From Thioclava sp. JE_KL1 (GTDB taxonomy: Bacteria; Pseudomonadota; Alphaproteobacteria; Rhodobacterales; Rhodobacteraceae), in assembly GCF_009296265.1 (NCBI RefSeq), contig NZ_WBJS01000005.1, positions 372,001 through 436,000 on the forward strand: a stretch of 64,000 nucleotides of DNA, read 5' to 3'. Position numbers and translations under genes: made by a program. Numbering within the stretch: position 1 is the first letter of the stretch; each line of letters starts with the position of its first letter. The notes under the pieces were generated by a model. That model saw nothing but the letters and a program-made list of their open reading frames with translations. It had not been told where the DNA came from and searched no databases. Of this stretch, positions 32,247-40,496 are shown piece by piece.

Positions 32247-33236
32247 ATGCCTGATATCGTTCTCTATGCCGCCGAGGTGACGCTGAATGGCCTGATGGCA
32301 GGGGTGCTCTATGCGCTCGTGGCGCTGGGCTTCGTGCTGATCTTCAAAGCCTCTGGCATCTTCAACTACGCGCAGGGCGTTCTCGCGCTCTTTGCCGCGC
32401 TGACGCTGGTCGGCATCCAGAAGGGGCAAGTGCCCTTCGCCCATCTCATCAACGCGATGACGGGCAATCACTACACGAATTTCCCGTGGGAGGTTCCGGC
32501 AATCGTCGCGATCCTGCTGGCGGCGGCCGTGATGGTCGTGCTCGCGATCATCATCGAGAAAGTGGTGCTCAAGCATCTGGTGAACCAGGCGCCGATCATC
32601 CTCTTCATGGCGACGATCGGGATGGCCTATTTCCTCGAAGGTTTCGGGGATGTGATGTGGGGCTCTGACATCAAGACGCTCGATGTGGGGCTGCCGCAGG
32701 GCATCAACGAGACCATCGACACCGTCACCTTCAACATGTTCGGCTACGGCTTCTTCATCGACAATCTCGATATCGTGGCGGCCATCGTTGCAGTGCTGCT
32801 GGTGTCGGCGCTGACCGTGTTCTCGCAATACTCCAAGCAGGGCCGGGCGCTGCGCGCGGTGGCCGACGATCACCAGGCCGCGCTGTCGGTCGGGATCTCG
32901 CTGCGCTTCATCTGGATCCTCGTCTGGTCCATCGCGGGCTTCGTGGCGCTGGTCGCGGGCATCATGTGGGGCTCGAAATCGGGCGTGCAGTTCTCGCTGT
33001 CGCTGATCGCGCTCAAGGCGCTGCCGGTGCTGATGCTGGGCGGCTTCACCTCGATCCCGGGCGCCATCGTCGGCGGTCTGATCATCGGTGTCGGCGAGAA
33101 ACTGTTCGAACTGCTGATCGGGGCGCCTTTCCTTGGCGGTGCGACCGAGAACTGGTTCGCCTATGTCCTCGCGCTCGTCTTCCTCGTGTTCCGGCCGCAG
33201 GGCCTGTTCGGCGAGAAGATCATCGAGAGGGTCTGA
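32247..33236 (+). CDS. branched-chain-type ABC transporter permease (LivH type)
   Basis: The 329-residue inner-membrane protein has about eight to nine helices and the LivH hallmarks GLMAGVLYALVALGFVLIFKASGIFNYAQG near the N-terminus and GRALRAVADDHQAALSVGI in the coupling loop that contacts the ATPase. It pairs with the LivM-type permease at 33608. GGAGG lies seven bases before the start. It belongs to the operon headed by the acyl-CoA synthetase. Confidence 0.92.
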   Translation: MPDIVLYAAEVTLNGLMAGVLYALVALGFVLIFKASGIFNYAQGVLALFAALTLVGIQKGQVPFAHLINAMTGNHYTNFPWEVPAIVAILLAAAVMVVLAIIIEKVVLKHLVNQAPIILFMATIGMAYFLEGFGDVMWGSDIKTLDVGLPQGINETIDTVTFNMFGYGFFIDNLDIVAAIVAVLLVSALTVFSQYSKQGRALRAVADDHQAALSVGISLRFIWILVWSIAGFVALVAGIMWGSKSGVQFSLSLIALKALPVLMLGGFTSIPGAIVGGLIIGVGEKLFELLIGAPFLGGATENWFAYVLALVFLVFRPQGLFGEKIIERV

Positions 33237-33384
33237 CCGATGATCACGACGCTTTCACGCCACGGTGAAAAATTCCTTGATCGAGCCGCAGGGGTGCGAC
33301 AAGCTGCCACATGTCGTGGCGTCAAGGGGAGGGGAGCCCAGTGTCGTCGCGCTGATGTGACGATCATTGGGAGGACCGTTACCG

Positions 33385-33567
33385 ATGAAGACCTGTGCAA
33401 CCGTGTTCACGATTGGCTGGGGAGCTGCGCTGGCATTCGGATGGATCGCGCTGGCCGCTCCGCCGGAAGAACCGACCACCTTGCAAACACTGAATATCGT
33501 GCTGGCCGCCTTGGGGGCGGGAGCCGGGCTCTGGGCCTGGGTGAGGATCCGGCGCGGCAACTGCTGA
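33385..33567 (+). CDS. small two-helix membrane protein between the permease genes
   Basis: The 60-residue frame starts at ATG 33385, nine bases after GGGAGGA, and encodes two hydrophobic helices (VFTIGWGAALAFGWIALAA and LNIVLAALGAGAGLWAWV) joined by a short PPEEPTT loop, with a basic end RIRRGNC. I recognise no family. Its position inside the transporter operon and its good ribosome site argue that it is real; it might be an accessory subunit. The 148 bases before it carry two small hairpins (33253-33270 and 33306-33320). Confidence 0.6.
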   Translation: MKTCATVFTIGWGAALAFGWIALAAPPEEPTTLQTLNIVLAALGAGAGLWAWVRIRRGNC

Positions 33568-33607
33568 CGGGGGACGACGCGCTCTCCCTGACGAAAGGGA
33601 GAGGCTG

Positions 33608-34684
33608 ATGTTTTACCGCGAAGCAGGTGATTTCAAGACATCCTACCGGGAGGACAGTCAGACCTTTCCGATCAAGTTCGACCGGCTGCGCTATTATGCA
33701 GTGCTGGTGGTCGCCTTCGGGATCGTTCCGCTGTTCATCAACGACTACTGGGCGAACGCGGTCGCGGTACCCTTCCTGATCTACGCCATCGCGGCGATCG
33801 GGCTGAATATCCTCGTGGGCTATGCCGGGCAGGTGAGCCTTGGCACCGGGGGCTTCATGGCAGTGGGCGCCTATGCCGTCTACAAGCTGATGACGGCCTT
33901 CCCGGACGTCAACATCTTCTTCCACGTCATCATCGCGGGGTTCATCACCGCCGCCGTAGGCGTGATCTTCGGCCTGCCGAGCCTGCGCATCAAAGGTTTC
34001 TACCTCGCGGTGGCGACGCTGGCGGCGCAGTTCTTCCTCGTCTGGCTCTTCAACAAGGTGCCGTGGTTCTACAACTACTCGGCCTCGGGTCAGATCAACG
34101 CGCCCGAGCGCACCGTGTTCGGCGTCTTCGTGACCGGCGCGCAGACCTCGGCCATGGCGAAATACATGTTCTGCCTCGTGATGCTGACGCTGGTGGCGCT
34201 GGTCGCGCGCAATCTGACGCGTGGCACGGTGGGGCGTAAATGGATGGCGATCCGCGACATGGATATCGCCGCCGAGATCATCGGGGTGAACCCGCTGACG
34301 ACGAAGCTGTCGGCCTTTGCGGTCAGCTCGTTCTTCATCGGCATCGCCGGCGCGCTGTTCTTCGCGGTCTATCTGGGTGCGGCAGAAGTGGGCGAAGCCT
34401 TCGGCATCCAGAAGTCCTTCCTGATCCTCTTCATGGTGATCATCGGCGGTCTGGGCTCGATCTTCGGCTCGTTTGCGGGCGCTGCCTTCCTCGTGCTGCT
34501 GCCGGTCTTCCTCAAGAACGTGCTCGTCGGCACGCTCGGTTGGCCGACGGACCTCGCCGCGCATATCGAGCTGATGATCGTGGGCGGGCTGATCGTGGCC
34601 TTCCTGATCGCGGAACCGCATGGCCTCGCGCAGCTCTGGCGCGTCGCGAAAGAGAAACTCCGGCTTTGGCCCTTCCCGCACTGA
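33608..34684 (+). CDS. branched-chain-type ABC transporter permease (LivM type)
   Basis: The 358-residue membrane protein has a cytoplasmic N-terminal stretch of about 25 residues, then about nine helices with the LivM motif IGLNILVGYAGQVSLGTGGFMAVGAYA. The coupling loop is GRKWMAIRDMDIAAEIIGVNPLTTKLSAFAVSSF. It is the second membrane subunit of the importer, and an AAGGGAGAGG ribosome site is present. Length is normal. Confidence 0.92.
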   Translation: MFYREAGDFKTSYREDSQTFPIKFDRLRYYAVLVVAFGIVPLFINDYWANAVAVPFLIYAIAAIGLNILVGYAGQVSLGTGGFMAVGAYAVYKLMTAFPDVNIFFHVIIAGFITAAVGVIFGLPSLRIKGFYLAVATLAAQFFLVWLFNKVPWFYNYSASGQINAPERTVFGVFVTGAQTSAMAKYMFCLVMLTLVALVARNLTRGTVGRKWMAIRDMDIAAEIIGVNPLTTKLSAFAVSSFFIGIAGALFFAVYLGAAEVGEAFGIQKSFLILFMVIIGGLGSIFGSFAGAAFLVLLPVFLKNVLVGTLGWPTDLAAHIELMIVGGLIVAFLIAEPHGLAQLWRVAKEKLRLWPFPH

Positions 34685-34757
34685 CGGCCGGGCCGCCCAA
34701 CACAAAGAACCGGGACACGCCCGGCGCAACACTCGAACATTCTGGGAGGAGAACCGA

Positions 34758-36044
34758 ATGAAGAAGACCCTAACCGCACTGGTCGCGGCGGCGATGACGC
34801 TGACCACGGCCCCGGCTTTCGCCGAACTGGTGGTGCCGAACCTCAGCTATCGCACCGGACCTTATGCCGCGAACGGCATCCCTTACGCCGATGGCTTCAA
34901 CGACTATTTCACCCTGCTCAACGAGCGTGACGGCGGCATCGGCGGCGAGATGGTTGCCACTCCCGAATGCGAAACCGCCTATAACACCGAGAAGGGCGTG
35001 GAATGCTACGAGTCGACCAAGGGCGAAGGCGCGCTGGCCTATAACCCGCTCTCGACCGGCATCACCTATCAGCTGATCCCGAAGGTCACCGCTGACGGCA
35101 TCACGCTCTACACCCCGGGCTACGGCCGCACCTCGGCTGCGAACGGCAAGGTGTTCAAGTGGGTCTTCAACTTTCCGGCCAACTACTGGGACGGCGCTTC
35201 GGTCGCGATCAAACATATCATTGATCAGGAAGGCGGCGATATCAGCGGTAAGAAAATCGCGCTGGTCTATCACAACTCCGCCTATGGCAAGGAGCCGATC
35301 CGCACGCTCGAAGAGCTGGCCAAGAAGCACGGTTTCGAGCTGTCGACCCTGCCCGTCGACCACCCCGGTCAAGAGCAGAAGTCGCAATGGCTGCAGATCC
35401 GTCGTGACAAGCCCGACTATGTCCTGATGTGGGGCTGGGGCGTCATGAACCAGGTCGCCATCCAGGAAGCCGTGAACATCCGCTTCCCGATGGATCACTT
35501 CATCGGCGTCTGGTGGTCGGGTTCGGAGAACGACGTGGCTCCGGCAGGCGACAAGGCCTCTGGCTACAAGGCGCTGTCGTTCCACGGCACCGGCATGGAT
35601 TACCCGGTTTATGCGGACCTCAAGCAATATGTCGTCGATGCCGGCAAGGCGTCGGGCGCAGGCGATCAGGTTGGCACGATGCTCTATTCGCGCGGCATGT
35701 ACGCGGCGATGATCATCTCGGAAGCGATCCGCAAGGCGCAGGAGATGGCCGGCAAGTCGAACGTCAACGCCGCTGAAGTGCGCGACGGTTTCGAGAACCT
35801 CGATCTCACCGAAGCCCGTCTGGAAGAGCTCGGCCTGCCGAACTTCGCCCAGCCGATCAAGGCGAGCTGCGAGAACCACGGGGGCCCCGGCTCCGCCAAG
35901 GTTTTCCAGTGGGATGCCGGTGCGAAGAAGTGGAACGAAGCCTCCGACTGGATCGAATCCGACAAGGACGTGCTGAACCCGCTGATCGAAGAAGATTCCG
36001 CAGCCTTCGCTTCGGAAAACAACATCACCGACCAGTGTAACTGA
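34758..36044 (+). CDS. ABC transporter periplasmic substrate-binding protein (LivK type)
   Basis: The 428-residue protein has a Sec signal peptide (MKKTLTALVAAAMTLTTAPAFA) and a type I periplasmic binding fold: ANGIPYADGFNDYFTLLNERDGGIGG and IALVYHNSAYGKEPIRTLEELAKKHG. It is longer than amino-acid binding LivK (~370) and resembles the subgroup found beside CoA ligases. ATG 34758 follows GGGAGGAG by seven bases. It is strongly acidic and likely the most abundant component. Confidence 0.92.
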   Translation: MKKTLTALVAAAMTLTTAPAFAELVVPNLSYRTGPYAANGIPYADGFNDYFTLLNERDGGIGGEMVATPECETAYNTEKGVECYESTKGEGALAYNPLSTGITYQLIPKVTADGITLYTPGYGRTSAANGKVFKWVFNFPANYWDGASVAIKHIIDQEGGDISGKKIALVYHNSAYGKEPIRTLEELAKKHGFELSTLPVDHPGQEQKSQWLQIRRDKPDYVLMWGWGVMNQVAIQEAVNIRFPMDHFIGVWWSGSENDVAPAGDKASGYKALSFHGTGMDYPVYADLKQYVVDAGKASGAGDQVGTMLYSRGMYAAMIISEAIRKAQEMAGKSNVNAAEVRDGFENLDLTEARLEELGLPNFAQPIKASCENHGGPGSAKVFQWDAGAKKWNEASDWIESDKDVLNPLIEEDSAAFASENNITDQCN

Positions 36045-36102
36045 TCGAAAACGGCCTCCGGCGCGCGCCGCCGGGGGCCACCCCAACGTCCCGGAGAGAA
36101 CC

Positions 36103-36927
36103 ATGCTCGACGCTTCGAAAACCGATAACACCCTTCTCGAGGTCAACAATATCGAGGTGATCTACAATCACGTCATCCTCGTGCTGAAAGGGGTGAGCCT
36201 GAGCGTGCCCAAGGGCGGGATCACCGCGCTTCTGGGCGGCAACGGCGCGGGCAAGACGACGACGCTCAAGGCGATCTCCAACCTGCTCAAATCTGAGCGC
36301 GGCGAGGTGACGAAAGGCTCGATCACCTATCGCGGCGAACGGGTGCAGGACGGCTCCCCCGCCGATCTGGTCCGCAAGGGCGTGATCCAGGTGATGGAGG
36401 GGCGCCATTGCTTCGAACACCTGACCGTCGAGGAAAACCTGCTGACCGGCGCCTATACCCGCAAGGACGGGCGCGCCGCGATCCAGGCCGACCTCGAGAT
36501 GGTCTACGACTACTTCCCGCGCCTCAAGGAGCGCCGCAAATCGCAGGCGGGCTATACCTCGGGCGGGGAGCAGCAGATGGTCGCGATGGGTCGCGCGCTG
36601 ATGAGCCGCCCCGAGACGATCCTGCTGGACGAACCTTCGATGGGTCTCGCGCCGCAGCTGGTGGAGCAGATCTTCGAGATCGTGAAATCGGTCAACGAGA
36701 ACGAGGGCGTGACCTTCCTTCTGGCCGAGCAGAACACCAACGTCGCGCTGCGCTACGCCCATTACGGCTACATTCTGGAGAGCGGGCGCATCGTGATGGA
36801 CGGTCCCGCAGCCGAGCTGCGCGAGAACCCGGACGTGAAGGAATTCTACCTCGGCATGTCCGACGAAGGCCGCAAGAGCTTCCGCGACGTGCGCAGCTAC
36901 CGCCGCCGCAAGCGCTGGCTGGCGTAA
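36103..36927 (+). CDS. ABC transporter ATP-binding protein (LivF type)
   Basis: The 274-residue ATPase has Walker A LLGGNGAGKTT, signature YTSGGEQQMVAMGRAL, Walker B ILLDEPSMGLAPQLV and switch region FLLAEQNTNVALR (Gln/Asn in the LivF style). It is the second motor subunit. The C-terminus is extended by a basic tail (RRRKRWLA). The gene follows the binding-protein gene by 58 bases with its own GGAGAG site. Confidence 0.92.
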   Translation: MLDASKTDNTLLEVNNIEVIYNHVILVLKGVSLSVPKGGITALLGGNGAGKTTTLKAISNLLKSERGEVTKGSITYRGERVQDGSPADLVRKGVIQVMEGRHCFEHLTVEENLLTGAYTRKDGRAAIQADLEMVYDYFPRLKERRKSQAGYTSGGEQQMVAMGRALMSRPETILLDEPSMGLAPQLVEQIFEIVKSVNENEGVTFLLAEQNTNVALRYAHYGYILESGRIVMDGPAAELRENPDVKEFYLGMSDEGRKSFRDVRSYRRRKRWLA

Positions 36928-36940
36928 CGGTAACTTATTG

Positions 36941-36964
36941 ATTCAATTGAATTGCTGCGCAGCA
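36941..36964. promoter_or_regulatory. two adjacent perfect palindromes between the ATPase and second ligase genes
   Basis: ATTCAATTGAAT (36941-36952) is a perfect 12-bp palindrome and TGCTGCGCAGCA (36953-36964) abuts it. The first is an AT-rich island in a GC-rich background, 65-76 bases before the next start codon. It could be an operator or a promoter element. No family is assigned. Confidence 0.35.
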
Positions 36965-37016
36965 TTTTCGCCGCGGCACAGGAGCGGTCTGTCCGCTGAA
37001 CGGAAAGGGTCGAGAG

Positions 37017-38237
37017 ATGGGCGAACATTTCGACGAATTGGAAACCCGCAGCGCTGACGCGCGTGAGGCCTCTCTGGCGGAGTGCCTGCCGGCGCTGATC
37101 GGCGCGGCGATGAAGGCTCCGGGGATTGCGGCGCATCTGCAAGGCGTCGACCCGAGCGCGATCACCTCGCGCGAGGCGCTCGCGAAGCTGCCTGTGCTGC
37201 GCAAGTCCGACCTCGGGGCCGCGCAGAAAGGCGCGCCGCCCTTCGGGGGGCTGGTCACGAAACCCGCCCATGCCTTCGCGCATATCTTCCAGTCGCCCGG
37301 CCCGATCTATGAGCCCGGCGATGCCAGTCACAACTGGTGGCGGCTGGGGCGTTTCGTCCATGCGGCGGGCGTCGGTCCCGGCGATATCGTGCAGAACTGT
37401 TTCGGCTATCACCTCACCCCCGCGGGCATGATGTTCGAGAATGCCGCGCGTGCGGTGGGTGCGGCCGTTCTGCCCGCAGGCACCGGCCAGACCGAATTGC
37501 AGGTCCGCGCAGCCGTCGATATCGGCACTACCACTTACGCGGGCACGCCCGATTACCTGCGCATCATTCTCGAGAAGGCCGAGGAGATGGGCGAGGCGCT
37601 GAAAATCACGAAGGCCACCGTGTCGGGCGGTGCGCTCTTCCCGAGCCTGCGTCAGGATTATGCGGATCGCGGCATCGCATGCCTGCAATGCTACGCCACC
37701 GCCGATCTGGGCAATATCGCCTATGAGAGTGCCGCGATGGAGGGGATGATCGTCGACGAGGGCGTGATCGTCGAGATCGTCCGCCCCGGCACCGGCGATC
37801 CGGTTGCCCCCGGCGAGGTTGGAGAAGTCGTCGTGACCACGCTCAATCCCGACTACCCGCTGATCCGTTTCGCCACCGGCGATCTGTCGGCGGTGATGGA
37901 AGGCGTCAGCCCCTGCGGGCGCACCAATATGCGCATCAAGGGCTGGATGGGCCGCGCCGATCAAACCACCAAGATCAAGGGCATGTTCGTCCGTCCTGAG
38001 CAGGTGGCTAGCTTCGTCTCGGCCCATGCAGAGGTGCAAAAAGCCCGCGTCATCGCTACCCGCGACGGCGAGATGGACGTGATGACAGTGCAGATCGAGA
38101 CCGAGGCCGACGATCCCGCCCGCTTCGACGGTGGTATCCGCGAGGCGCTGAAGATGAAGGGCGTGATCGAACTGGTGTCGCCCGGCTCTTTGCCCAATGA
38201 TGGGAAGGTCATCGACGACCAGCGCAAATACGACTGA
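37017..38237 (+). CDS. PaaK-like (phenylacetate-CoA ligase family) protein with degenerate P-loop
   Basis: The 406-residue protein follows the PaaK plan: GVGPGDIVQNCFGYHLTPAGMMFENAARAVGAAVLPAGTG, then TTTYAGTPDYLRIILEKAEE, CLQCYATADLGNIAYES, and the C-terminal MGRADQTTKIKGMFVRPEQV. However, the place of the Ser/Thr/Gly-rich ATP loop (SSGTTGKPT in PaaK) is filled by FQSPGPIYEPG. It may therefore bind ATP differently or be inactive. It ends the importer operon and, with the first ligase, suggests an aromatic or other organic acid substrate. Confidence 0.82.
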   Translation: MGEHFDELETRSADAREASLAECLPALIGAAMKAPGIAAHLQGVDPSAITSREALAKLPVLRKSDLGAAQKGAPPFGGLVTKPAHAFAHIFQSPGPIYEPGDASHNWWRLGRFVHAAGVGPGDIVQNCFGYHLTPAGMMFENAARAVGAAVLPAGTGQTELQVRAAVDIGTTTYAGTPDYLRIILEKAEEMGEALKITKATVSGGALFPSLRQDYADRGIACLQCYATADLGNIAYESAAMEGMIVDEGVIVEIVRPGTGDPVAPGEVGEVVVTTLNPDYPLIRFATGDLSAVMEGVSPCGRTNMRIKGWMGRADQTTKIKGMFVRPEQVASFVSAHAEVQKARVIATRDGEMDVMTVQIETEADDPARFDGGIREALKMKGVIELVSPGSLPNDGKVIDDQRKYD

Positions 38238-38289
38238 GGAACCGCGCGCGCACTCGAGGGGTTTCTCCGGAAAGAGAGTGGAGGAACCC

Positions 38290-39939
38290 ATGCGTAAACT
38301 TCTTCTGACAGGTGCCGCAATCGCGGCGCTTGGCCTTCCCGCCCATGCCGCCGATCTGGCGCTGGTGCTGGGAAATTCCGATTATCAACGGATCGACGAT
38401 CTTCGCTCGGGCACTGCCCTGACCGATAGCGAAGCAAAGCTGCAGACGGCGGGCTTCTCGGTGCTGATCGAGGATGACGCCGATGCGGCCGAGATCCGGT
38501 CCCGCTTCCGTGATTTCGTTACCCGCGCACCCGAGGCCGAGCGGCTGGTCGTGGCGCTCTCGGGCCGTTTTGTCCATTCCGACGGGGAGACATGGTATCT
38601 GCCGGTCGACGCCCGCGACACCTCGCTGCCCGAAGCGGTGAGCGAGGCGCTGCCGCTGTCCGCAGTGATGACCGTGCTCGCCGCCCATCCGGGGCGTGCC
38701 GTGCTGCTTCTCGGCGCGGCGGACGAAGAGGGCAACGGCCAGGGCCTCACCCAGCCTGGGATCGGCACGCTCGACATTCCGCAGGGCGTGACGGTGCTGC
38801 GCGGCAGCCCTAAGGATGTGGCCAGCCTCATGTCGGGCAACCTGACCGAGCCCGGCGCTTCGCTGATGCAGTCGGCGCAGTCCGAAGACCTGCGCGCGAG
38901 TGGCTACATGCCGCGGGATTTCGTACTTGTCACCGAGCCGACGGGCAAGAAACCCGCCCCGGTGAAAACCCCCGAGGCTGACCCGTCGGCCCCGTATTGG
39001 GACATGGCGCGATCCGAGGACACGATCACCGCCTATCAGCTCTATCTCGACCGCTATCCGAATGGCACCAATGCCGCTCAGGCGAAGCAGCGTATCCAGC
39101 AACTGCGTGACGAGCCTCAGCGGCAAGCGAAGGCTGCGGAAGAGGCGCTGAACCTCAGCCGCGATCAGCGTCGCGAGGTGCAGCAGAACCTGACGATCTT
39201 GAAATTCGACCCGAAAGGCGTCGATGGTATCTTCGGGCCCGGCTCGCGCGGGGCGATCGCGCGCTGGCAGAAGGCCAACGGCTTCGACGACACCAGCTAT
39301 CTGACCCGCGCCCAGCTGACTGCGCTCTCGGCGCAGGGTGAGAAACGCGCCGCCGAGCTGAAGGCCGAGGCCGAGGCCCGTCAGGCCAAGATTGATCAAG
39401 AAGACCGCGCCTATTGGGAGCAGACCGGCAAGGCGGGTGACGAGGCCGGGCTGCGCGCCTATCTCAAGAAATATCCCGACGGGCTGTTTGCGGAACTCGC
39501 GCAGGAGCGGCTCGACAAGATCGAAGCGGATCGCCGCGATGAAGCGCAGTCGGCCGATCGCGCAGACTGGGACGCCGCGCGTAAAGCCGACACCATCGCC
39601 AGCTACCGCGATTATCTGGCAAGCCGCTCCGACCCGGCCTTCAAAGCCGAGGCCGAGGCACGCATCGCCGAGCTGCAGCAACAGAATCAGCAAAGCGACG
39701 CGATGGACGCGGCCGCCGCGAAAGAGGCCGCCCTCAACCTGCCCGGCGTCGCGAAATCGCTGGTGGAGCAACGCCTTGCCCAGATGGGTCTCAAGCCCGG
39801 CAAGGTCGACGGTGTGTTCGACAAGGATACGCGCCGCGCGATTCGCCGCTATCAGACCGCAGGCGGGCTGGAAGCCACCGGCTACCTCGATCAGGCCACC
39901 GTGGCGCAGCTTCTGGCCGGGGCGATCGGCGCGCGTTAA
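38290..39939 (+). CDS. secreted pseudo-caspase protein with two peptidoglycan-binding modules
   Basis: The 549-residue protein starts at ATG 38290 after GTGGAGG and has a signal peptide (MRKLLLTGAAIAALGLPAHA). Residues 22-215 resemble a caspase/metacaspase p20 fold (LALVLGNSDYQ, GFSVLIEDDA, WYLPVDARD). The catalytic His loop SGHG is SGRF at 91-94, and the expected Cys site near 141-145 reads LGAAD. Three similar ~37-residue W/Y...Y.YL..YP.G repeats (236-272, 375-411, 427-463) alternate with two peptidoglycan-binding type 1 domains (283-345, 483-542). It is probably a non-catalytic envelope scaffold. Confidence 0.82.
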   Translation: MRKLLLTGAAIAALGLPAHAADLALVLGNSDYQRIDDLRSGTALTDSEAKLQTAGFSVLIEDDADAAEIRSRFRDFVTRAPEAERLVVALSGRFVHSDGETWYLPVDARDTSLPEAVSEALPLSAVMTVLAAHPGRAVLLLGAADEEGNGQGLTQPGIGTLDIPQGVTVLRGSPKDVASLMSGNLTEPGASLMQSAQSEDLRASGYMPRDFVLVTEPTGKKPAPVKTPEADPSAPYWDMARSEDTITAYQLYLDRYPNGTNAAQAKQRIQQLRDEPQRQAKAAEEALNLSRDQRREVQQNLTILKFDPKGVDGIFGPGSRGAIARWQKANGFDDTSYLTRAQLTALSAQGEKRAAELKAEAEARQAKIDQEDRAYWEQTGKAGDEAGLRAYLKKYPDGLFAELAQERLDKIEADRRDEAQSADRADWDAARKADTIASYRDYLASRSDPAFKAEAEARIAELQQQNQQSDAMDAAAAKEAALNLPGVAKSLVEQRLAQMGLKPGKVDGVFDKDTRRAIRRYQTAGGLEATGYLDQATVAQLLAGAIGAR

Positions 39940-39978
39940 GCGCCGATCCCTCTCAGCCTCGACGCGCTGAACATAGGA

Positions 39979-40013
39979 AAAGGCCGCGCCGGGAAATCCC
40001 TGGCGCGGCCTTT
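39979..40013. terminator. bidirectional intrinsic terminator
   Basis: AAAGGCCGCGCC and GGCGCGGCCTTT form a 12-bp stem around an 11-base loop that itself folds (GGGA...TCCC). A and T tracts flank the stem on both sides, so it serves the pseudo-caspase gene on the plus strand and rpmJ on the minus strand. Confidence 0.85.
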
Positions 40014-40034
40014 ATTCGTTTCGGCTCGGCTGCC

Positions 40035-40160
40035 TCAGCCCTGACGGGCTTTGAAGCGCTTCTGCGTCTTGTTGATCACGTAGACGCGGCCTTTGCGGCG
40101 CACGACCTGGCAATCGCGATGACGCTGCTTGAGCGAGCGGAGCGAGTTGCGGACCTTCAT
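40035..40160 (-). CDS. rpmJ: 50S ribosomal protein L36 (zinc-independent type)
   Basis: The 41-residue protein reads [20 protein letters not shown]...[19 protein letters not shown], a full match to the L36 form lacking the CxxC-CxxxH zinc site (only one cysteine remains). It binds 23S rRNA near the peptidyl region of the large subunit. It is too short for ordinary gene-finding thresholds. AGGAGA lies just upstream on the minus strand. A shared terminator lies beyond its stop. Confidence 0.95.
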   Translation of the reverse strand: MKVRNSLRSLKQRHRDCQVVRRKGRVYVINKTQKRFKARQG

Positions 40161-40207
40161 CGGCCTTCTCCTGTATCGCGGCGCGCGGTGCGCCTTGAAA
40201 AACGAAT

Positions 40208-40231
40208 GCCCCGGGCTTGCAAGCCGGGGGC
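40208..40231 (-). terminator. probable terminator of the tRNA-Val transcript
   Basis: On the minus strand, GCCCCCGGCTTG-CAAGCCCGGGGC forms a strong GC stem with one bulge, followed by ATTCGTTTTT. It begins about ten bases after the CCA end of the tRNA. Confidence 0.7.
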
Positions 40232-40241
40232 GGTGAATAGA

Positions 40242-40316
40242 TGGTGGGCGGTACTGGGATCGAACCAGTGGCCACTACGATGTCAACGTAGTGCTCTACC
40301 GCTGAGCTAACCGCCC
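40242..40316 (-). tRNA. tRNA-Val (anticodon GAC)
   Basis: The 75-base sequence folds as a complete cloverleaf: acceptor GGGCGGT/ACCGCCC, D arm GCTC...GAGC, anticodon stem CTACG/CGTAG with loop TTGACAT (anticodon GAC), T arm ACTGG-TTCGATC-CCAGT, discriminator A and an encoded CCA end. It reads valine GUC/GUU codons. A promoter and terminator flank it, so it is a single transcription unit. Confidence 0.97.
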
Positions 40317-40409
40317 ACACCCGTGCGATCCCGTTTGATGCCTTTGATTCGCGCTTGCGGCTAGGCCGCGAAGGGAACCGAAAGGCGCGGTGTCGCGTCG
40401 GTCTGGGGG

Positions 40410-40438
40410 TCTATATAAAGAGTCGAAACGGCTTTCAA
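40410..40438 (-). promoter_or_regulatory. sigma-70-type promoter for tRNA-Val
   Basis: On the minus strand, TTGAAA (40438-40433) and TATAGA (40415-40410) are separated by exactly 17 bases. It points toward the tRNA, whose 5' end is about 93 bases downstream. An overlapping TATATA could act as an alternative -10. Confidence 0.5.
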
Positions 40439-40496
40439 GAGGGTTTTGGCGCGAAAGCGTTCCAGTGTAAGATATTAGGCGATCATAAGAGGTTTC

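Noticed and set aside
34770-36149. 459-codon open frame antisense to the substrate-binding protein
   Set aside because: Shadow of a canonical gene with a signal peptide and good ribosome site on the other strand.
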